NCBI GenBank assembly: GCA_037176905.1
Contig: JBBBWG010009856.1
Span: 1 to 22,456 of the forward strand
Direction of reading: 5' to 3'
Origin: Azolla pinnata
Taxonomy: Eukaryota; Streptophyta; Polypodiopsida; Salviniales; Salviniaceae
Length of the DNA: 22,456 nt
Shown here in pieces: positions 16,686-22,456 of this stretch; the first letter of the stretch is position 1; every line of letters starts with the position of its first letter. The position numbers and the translations under genes were made by a program. The notes beneath the pieces were generated by a model. The model did not search any database. It saw only the letters and a program-made list of their open reading frames with translations, and was not told the DNA's origin.

Positions 16686-18455
16686 GACATAGCAATCGGC
16701 AGCGTACTGATGCAGAAGTACGAAAAGATCTGGTTCCGACCAGTCTAGTACGCTACTCGACGGCTATCAAAGGCGTAAAAGAATTATTTGACAACGGAGC
16801 GGGAGGCTCTCTTAATGATCTACAGTGTGACGAAATTTCGTCATTATCTGCTGGGGAAGCGGTTCACCTTCCATGTAGATCATTCGGCGCTGGTGTACCT
16901 GGTGTCCAAGGCATCGTTGACCGGCAAGCTGGCTTGGTGGACTCTGCTCTTACAGGAGTACGAGTTTGATATAGTCCACCGACCCGGTGCTCAACATGCG
17001 GTCGCGGATTACCTCTCAAGGCTTGAATTTGGAGAAGCGCCCGTAGGGGTGGCGAACGATTTCCCAAACGCAGGAGTAATGGCTGTTACACCAGAAGCCG
17101 GGCCAAGGAACGACCCAGACAAGTGGCTCATGGACATCGTACATTTTCTGAGTCACGACGTTCCCCCCGAAGAATTGTCGAAAGCGGAAAGGAAATGGCT
17201 GGGAGTACGCAGCCGCGCCTTTAGTCTGATGAACGGAAGCTTGTACCACAAATTTGCTGATGGTGTCTAGAGACGGGTGGTACGAAAGGACGAGCAAGAA
17301 GATGTGATGCGGGAATGCCACAGTAGAGTGGCCGGTGAGCACTACGCATGTGAAATCACGGCACGGAAGGTTTGGCAGAGCGGATTATGGTGGCCGACGG
17401 TGTTGCGGGACGCACACCTATTCGCAAAGGAGTGCAATTTGTGCCAAAGAACGGGGCAACCTCAGGAGGCGGCGCGGATGCTGCACCAGCCCGTTCTACC
17501 ATTCGAACCCTTCCAAAAATGGGGCCTCGACTTTGTCGGCCCATTCCACCCTGCAGCGGCCTAAACAGGTAACAAGTACATACTCATCGCAACGGATTAT
17601 TGTACGAAGTGGGTGGAGGCAAAAGCGTTACGAGACAATACGGCGTCGTTCACCGCTAAATTTTTGTACGAGTACATATGGTGTCGATACGGATGTCCCA
17701 TAGAGCTGGTGAGCGACCAAAGGGTGCATTTCGTCAACGAAGTCCTGCACAGCCTCACGGAGCATTACGCAGTGGTCCATCGTCGGAGTACAGTTTACTA
17801 TCCGCAAGGAAACGGGCTGGCGGAAAGTACGAACAAGACCCTACAGACAGTATTGCGGAAAACCGTGGAAGCAGATCGAACGGCCTAGGACCGTAAGTTG
17901 CATCCCGCACTATGGGCGTACCGGACTAGTTACAAAACTAGTATACGGTCAAAACCGTTCCACATGGCATTTGGCTTGGAAGTCGTTATGCCAACGGAGT
18001 CCATTGTTCCAAGCTTGCGGATCCAATTGGAGCACAAGCTGAACGAGTCGGAATCCGAATATGCACGGGTGGTGCAGTTATTACGATTCGAGGAGGAGCA
18101 AATCCAGAATATGGAAGCGCTGGAACATGAACAACGGCTACGAAAGGCATTCGTAAACTGGCACCGGAAACGGAATGAGCTACGATTCGGAAAAGGCAAA
18201 GCCGTACTACTCTTCCAGTCGCGATCCGGTCTCATGGCCGGAGAGTTACGGTTACGGTGGGCAGGACCGTACTGAATCATGAATGAAGAGAGCGGCACAT
18301 ACCAGCTGGGCACTCTTTCCGGGAAGCTACTACCCCAATGGGCAAACGGATTTCGCCTAAAGCCGTACTACGGAAAGTTGCCGGCCAACCCATTTCTTCC
18401 CAAGGACGGTTCGGACGAGGCTTTGGAGGAAGTCTCGGCCGCGAACGCGAAGTAA
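16686..18455 (+). pseudogene. Ty3 copy 2 pol: RNase H and integrase in one frame
   Basis: A single frame runs from DIAIGSVLMQ (middle of RNase H) to TAA 18453-18455 with no frameshift, broken by six stops: 16746, 16776, 17268, 17562, 17886 and 18273. RNase H shows FHVDHSALVYLVSKAS and QHAVADYLSRLE. Integrase shows a His/Cys zinc-binding region (HYACE, then CNLCQ, about 17340-17450). Its core keeps all three acidic residues: ATDYCTKW (about 17595), VSDQ (about 17710) and GLAEST (about 17820). The C-terminal part ends in QWANGFRLKPYYGKLPANPF without a chromodomain. Three of the stops stand where Trp is expected. The N-terminal RT is missing because the element is truncated at the copia junction. 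The family is the same as copy 1 (10790-12640). Confidence 0.9.
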
Positions 18456-18757
18456 AGTAGTCGTACCTTTACGGTGGGGAGCCGACGAGGTCGTACTAGG
18501 CTAATTAGACAGTAAGTACGACGGAGGACCCACCATAGTATTCCTTCAATGAGGTGACGGAAGTGGCGACGCGACCGTATCAGGCTAAGAGACAGTAGAT
18601 ATGACAACTCAGACGGACTTGTGTCGGGCTCGGAGGGATCCGAGTTGAATATTGCGCAAGGTACGGTGGTGGCTCATAGAGGAGGAAGGAACCGGTGCAG
18701 AGGGCGGCAATGCGACGGAATGCCAAAATAGTGCGGCTGGCAGTCGAATTTCGAAAG
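18456..18757 (+). other. Start of copy 2 pol-to-X spacer
   Basis: Non-coding. The stretch 18460-18610 matches 10620-10790 of copy 1 on the other strand (GTCGTACTAGG, AAGTACGACGGAG, GTATCAGGCTAA, AGTAGATATG). This shows that both copies share the same sequence after pol. Confidence 0.65.
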
Positions 18758-19040
18758 GGTGCGGAAAGTATGCAAACGTGCGGATAGTACGAATTTCGCA
18801 AAGCTGCGAAAAGTACGACAATGCGCATAGGGAGGCTTGAAGAAGAAATCCACAAAGGTGCGAAAAAGTACGAAAAGTCCGCAAAGGTGCGGAAAAGTAC
18901 GCAAAGTTCGCAAAGGTGTGGAAAAGTACGATAGTGCGTATAGTGCGGCTGTAAGAAGTCCACCAAGGTGCGAAAAGTACAAATTCCGGATCAGTACGGC
19001 TTAGAGCCGAAGTCCGTAAAGGTGCGGAAATTACGAAATT
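18758..19040. repeat. Degenerate tandem repeats, core GGTGCGGAAAAGTACG
   Basis: Core copies start near 18758, 18857, 18886, 18915, 18967 and 19021, with weaker ones near 18779 and 18805. The three central ones have an exact 29-bp period (unit GGTGCGGAAAAGTACGCAAAGTTCGCAAA-like). Tandem repeats in the region between pol and the 3' LTR are known in large plant Ty3 elements of the Tat/Ogre group. Confidence 0.8.
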
Positions 19041-19498
19041 CCGAAATTCTGACTGAGAAAGGTTTAGGCAAGCTGCGGGAGAGATTCGGATGATTTTCGC
19101 GAAGATTTGTTCGACAAAGTCCTCGGGATTCGATCATTTAAGAGCCTCGTACAGCAATCAATAGTAATAATTGTCGCACGTGTGGATAGTCGACACAGGG
19201 TCACACATGTGAAAACCAGAATATTCGTAGTTGCTTTTTCGATCTGGCGACGAAAATCCATCATTACTTGGTATGGCATTCTGCGAAACGCAAAAGCGAC
19301 GTGACCGACGGAGTGCTATTATTACTTTTCGTGGCGTCGGGCCTTAATGAGCAAAGGACGGGCGGAGAACGTTATTAATCAAAATAATATGGTTTGTTTT
19401 TAACCACCGAGCCCGACCTATAAAAACCGTTTGGTCGGCGGACTGGTTTATTCTTATTTTTGTTTTTGCGACGTAATCGAGCGCTTACGATCGCGAAG
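19041..19498 (+). promoter_or_regulatory. Upstream region of ORF X with TATA box (19419-19426)
   Basis: No coding frame. TATAAAAA at 19419-19426 lies 73-80 bp upstream of the ORF X ATG at 19499. CCGACCTATAAAAACCGTTTGGTCGG pairs at its ends (CCGACC and GGTCGG), which would place the TATA in a loop. Copy 1 has a TATA-like box at a similar distance (7127-7136). Confidence 0.4.
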
Positions 19499-22240
19499 AT
19501 GAGTCCAAGCAAACCGTTGTCCTCCTAACTGGTTGAACGTCTCAATCGACAAGGTCTCGGCGGCTATCTGCACGTCGCCCAGGAAACGCTATGGGCAAAT
19601 GTGGAGGAGGCCTTAGCGGAAGCGGACGTCGATGAGATATCTCTGGAGGCCATCCGGGCCTTCCTCGACGTGCAGGAATGCAGAGAGAAAGGTGTCGGAA
19701 TGTACGACAAATCGATCCTTACATAGTACTTCGGCGAGTATTCGCCAACGGCGAAGTCGTACCGAACCACCGGCGGGCGTAGTACGGCATTCAAGGAATA
19801 CGCCAATTTCTGCATGCAGTGGATGCTGCTGCAGCAGAACTTGTACGCGGTGACAAGGGTGCGCGGCAGCCTGATCATCGCAGGTTGGGAGAATCAGGGC
19901 CTCGACTGGGCCGCAATCACCTCAGAAGCTTTGGTCCGAGAAGTCATGGCGACTCGGAAGAGCCGTGCCCCCGGCCTGGCGTACTGGTTGGGCATGCTAT
20001 ACCCGCCATCGCCACGGAAAGAGAGACCCGGAAGCCGGAGCCGTGATCCCGCAAAGGGCAAAGGCCCGGAGTTGCCCGCACCAGAGCCGATCTGGGAGAT
20101 CGGGCCGTCGGGATCGTCACCCGCTCCGGAGCACCTTCCGGAGGTGGCACCCGTCGAAGAGCAGCCGCGGAGGCTACGAAGGCGGCTGCAAAGACCGACA
20201 TCACGGGGGGAGGAAACGTGTACGATCCCAGTCGTACAGTTTCAGGCCTAAGGACCCCCGCGAAGAGCCACTTTGCGCGTTGTGCCGATCGTAGGAGTCG
20301 AACCGACGGCACCAGTATCAAAGTCCACAGCTATGCGACAGGCCGAGCCAGCGGCAGAGCCAAAGCCAGAGCCCGAGGTCCCTGTCGTACTAGAGCCGGA
20401 GTCGGGAGCAACCACGGCGGCGGCAGAAGCGGAAGCAACGGAGATCCAGATTCCGACTTGGAATCTCGGAGAAAGGATCCCGATCATACTCAAGATCTGG
20501 GATACCGACACGCCGCAGGTCGGAGTAGGGGCGGCAGGCTCAGACGCAGAGGTCGACATCATCACGTTAGATGACAAGGAGATCGGGCCTGCCGCACCCG
20601 AACCCCCGAAGAAGTCGCCGAAGGAGAAGCAAAAGAAGAAGCGGAACAGATTGACCACTAAGGAATCCGAGGGCCTTCTAGTCATCCGGCTTAAGACAAG
20701 AGGTTCCGCATCAACCACAGAAGCCGTAAAAGAGGAAGAAAGGCCGGGAAGTACAACCGAAATTTTGGAAACGCCAACTGTACATAACGCGAAGGACGTC
20801 GCAGTTTTGGCCATAGAGGTGGCGAGTGCACATGAGGTCGGGGAACCCGTACAATGTACGGATGAGGATCGGCCACCGACTGAAGGCGAAGGGCCTGTCG
20901 TGGAGATGGTCGGCACACCGACCCTTGAAGCAAACCAAGCACCCGAGGAGATCGCACAGGAACAGGCAGCCACAGAACGGGAAACCATTTTTGTGAGCCA
21001 TCCATTGTCTCCAGCAAGTACGGCAGCTACGCCCGTATCGGCTGGAGGAGGAAAAGCAAAGACACAGGTTCGTTCGACGCATGAAAACGCGCACGAAATC
21101 ATGTTAATGCTGGAAAAGACGATTGAGAAGGTGTGCGAATGCAGCGAACAGATTGAAGCTCAGAAGTCGGCAATTGCGGAACGCGACGTGCAAGTATGGA
21201 AAAGACGACTTATCAACTGTGAGGAGGCCCTCAAAGGGAAAGTCGCGGCGCTGACAGAAGCTGAGAAAGAGCAAGTAGCGCTCCGGCGGGCGACGGAGGC
21301 GAAGGACGCGGAGTTGGCAAAAGTACGGGCGGAGCTCGAAGCCGAACGAAGGGCCCGTACCAATGTCGAACAGCTCCGCGGTCAACTTAAGGACGCCCAA
21401 GCGGACGTCAACTCGTTTAAACGACGACTTAACGTGTTGACGGGAGATGCGGAGGAGGCAAGGCAAGAAGCATGGAGAATGTCCGATGCTTTTCAAATTC
21501 TTCAAGAGGAGCAGAAAAGGAGCAAAGCGGAGTGGAAGCAGATACAGACTCGGCTGATGGCGGATGTCGAAAGTACAACCGAGGAGAATGGTCGATTAAA
21601 ACAGGCAGTTGAGAGTCTGACCGCGGAAACTACAAAGCTGAAGAATGCCAGGGATGGCGCAGTACGACGTGCCCGGCAGTTCCAGGAGGGATTAGAACCG
21701 GTGAAGATGGAGTTGTCGGTGGCACTTAAGGATTTACGAAAGGCGCGGAGTATCAGCAATAAGCTGCAAAAGGAAATTGAACGACTACAGGACGAGCTTG
21801 GGATGAAGGTGCACCTTGCTCAGGCCAACTTAATGAGGATAGTCGACAAATTTCGGGAAAAGACGAATGCTGAGATCCAGGTCGCGACGGCTACGGCGTT
21901 ACAGACTTGGTCCGAACAGGCGGTGGAATTGCATGTGCTTTGAGCGGATAAGGCCAACCGGAAACTACAAGGACCCGGATTTTTGAAGTTGGATCAGGCC
22001 AACTGCGAAGCGGTGCAAAAGAACCTAACAACTGATTTCATGCGGATTGCCCTCACACATCGTGAGGAGATTACGAAGTTGTTAGAGCAACAGGAGGAGA
22101 CTGTTGGGGCTTTGCACGCGCAGATGGAAGTCGTAGCGGAGCCGGTCGTACCAGCAGCGCAGAAGACGGGAGCTCCAGAGGAAGAGGAGGACGACGATGT
22201 TGCCGAACTATCGATCCTACATGTGCTGAACGAAGATTAA
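19499..22240 (+). pseudogene. ORF X: large coiled-coil protein downstream of integrase
   Basis: One frame of 913 codons from ATG 19499 to TAA 22238-22240, interrupted only by stops at codons 10, 76, 251 and 815 and by no frameshift. Codons 1-170 form a compact domain (GLGGYLHVAQE, FGEYSPTAKS, MQWMLLQQNLYAV, LIIAGWENQGLDWAA) that is conserved in copy 1. I know no family for it. Codons 170-520 are rich in Pro, Glu and Ala, with a Lys-rich patch (KKSPKEKQKKKRNR, about codons 371-384) like a nuclear localisation signal. Codons 528-860 are a long alpha-helical coiled coil (EKTIEKVCECSEQIEAQK, and so on). The tail is acidic (EEEEDDD). No signal peptide or membrane segment is evident. It lies 1.04 kb after pol, in sense orientation. 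A role in particle structure or nuclear function is a guess. Confidence 0.75.
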
Positions 22241-22456
22241 GCCATGCCTTGTACTACATTGTACGATATTGTAATTGTATTTTTTTGCGGACTATGGATT
22301 CGACGTGTGGAACACTTTCCCACGGGCGTTCCATAGTGTTGGCCGGAATAGTATAAAAGTACGACATTGTCGTGCCGTACGGCGCCGGATCTTCGCGTGA
22401 GTCGGGTGATGACCACTGGGGTCTTGGACGAGGAGAGGTAGAGAATGAAAGAGAGA
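22241..22456 (+). mobile_element. Sequence after ORF X, probable start of 3' LTR
   Basis: GCGGACTATGGATTCGACGTGTGGAACAC (about 22287-22315) matches the sequence after ORF X in copy 1 (about 4780-4740, minus strand). A likely LTR start is TGTGGAACAC at 22306. A TATAAAAG box lies at 22352-22359. The region runs off the window. There is no clear polypurine tract. Confidence 0.5.

Noticed and set aside
20248..21102. 284-codon open frame antisense to ORF X
   Set aside because: It mirrors the GC-rich, open sense frame. Its composition is Ser/Val-rich low complexity with no recognisable domain, while the sense frame is conserved in copy 1.

Overview
This is plant nuclear DNA made almost entirely of decayed, nested LTR retrotransposons, plus one broken host gene. 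A land plant, most likely a monocot, is suggested by a bulb-type (GNA-like) mannose-lectin pseudogene, by plant-type Ty1/copia and Ty3 (including chromodomain) elements, and by a short run of the plant telomere unit CCCTAAA. The monocot call is an inference from the lectin family alone. No intact protein-coding gene, rRNA or functional tRNA was found.

Layout. 1-460: two tandem-repeat blocks. 607-962: lectin pseudogene with one frameshift. 1051-4260: AT-rich non-coding repeats, including a partly triplicated unit, five tRNA-like modules, foldbacks and short motif arrays resembling transposon subterminal repeats. 4260-15439 (minus strand): an old Ty3-type element, 'copy 1', with gag, protease, reverse transcriptase, RNase H and integrase, a spacer, and then an extra gene called here ORF X. 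Copy 1 is interrupted by a 385-bp solo LTR inside the protease (13473-13857) and by a chromodomain Ty3 element in the pol-to-X spacer (about 7197-9984). That second element has itself lost most of its pol by an internal in-frame deletion. 15771-16683 (minus): the 3' end of a Ty1/copia element with its 3' LTR. 16686-22456 (plus): 'copy 2' of the same Ty3 family as copy 1, truncated in RNase H, then integrase, a repeat-rich spacer and ORF X.

The most interesting point is ORF X. In both copies, which lie on opposite strands, the same large extra gene follows integrase in sense orientation. In copy 2 it reads as one frame of about 913 codons broken only by four stop codons. It has a conserved N-terminal domain I do not recognise, a Pro/Glu-rich linker, a lysine-rich nuclear-localisation-like patch, a long coiled coil and an acidic tail. 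It has no evident membrane segment although it occupies the position of env. A TATA-like box lies 70-125 bp upstream of its start in both copies.

Copy 2 is GC- and CpG-rich and looks younger. Copy 1 is AT-rich, frameshifted, and carries Asp-to-Asn changes in catalytic residues. Most of the decay I could read is by transitions, as expected when methylated cytosine deaminates in silenced plant transposons.
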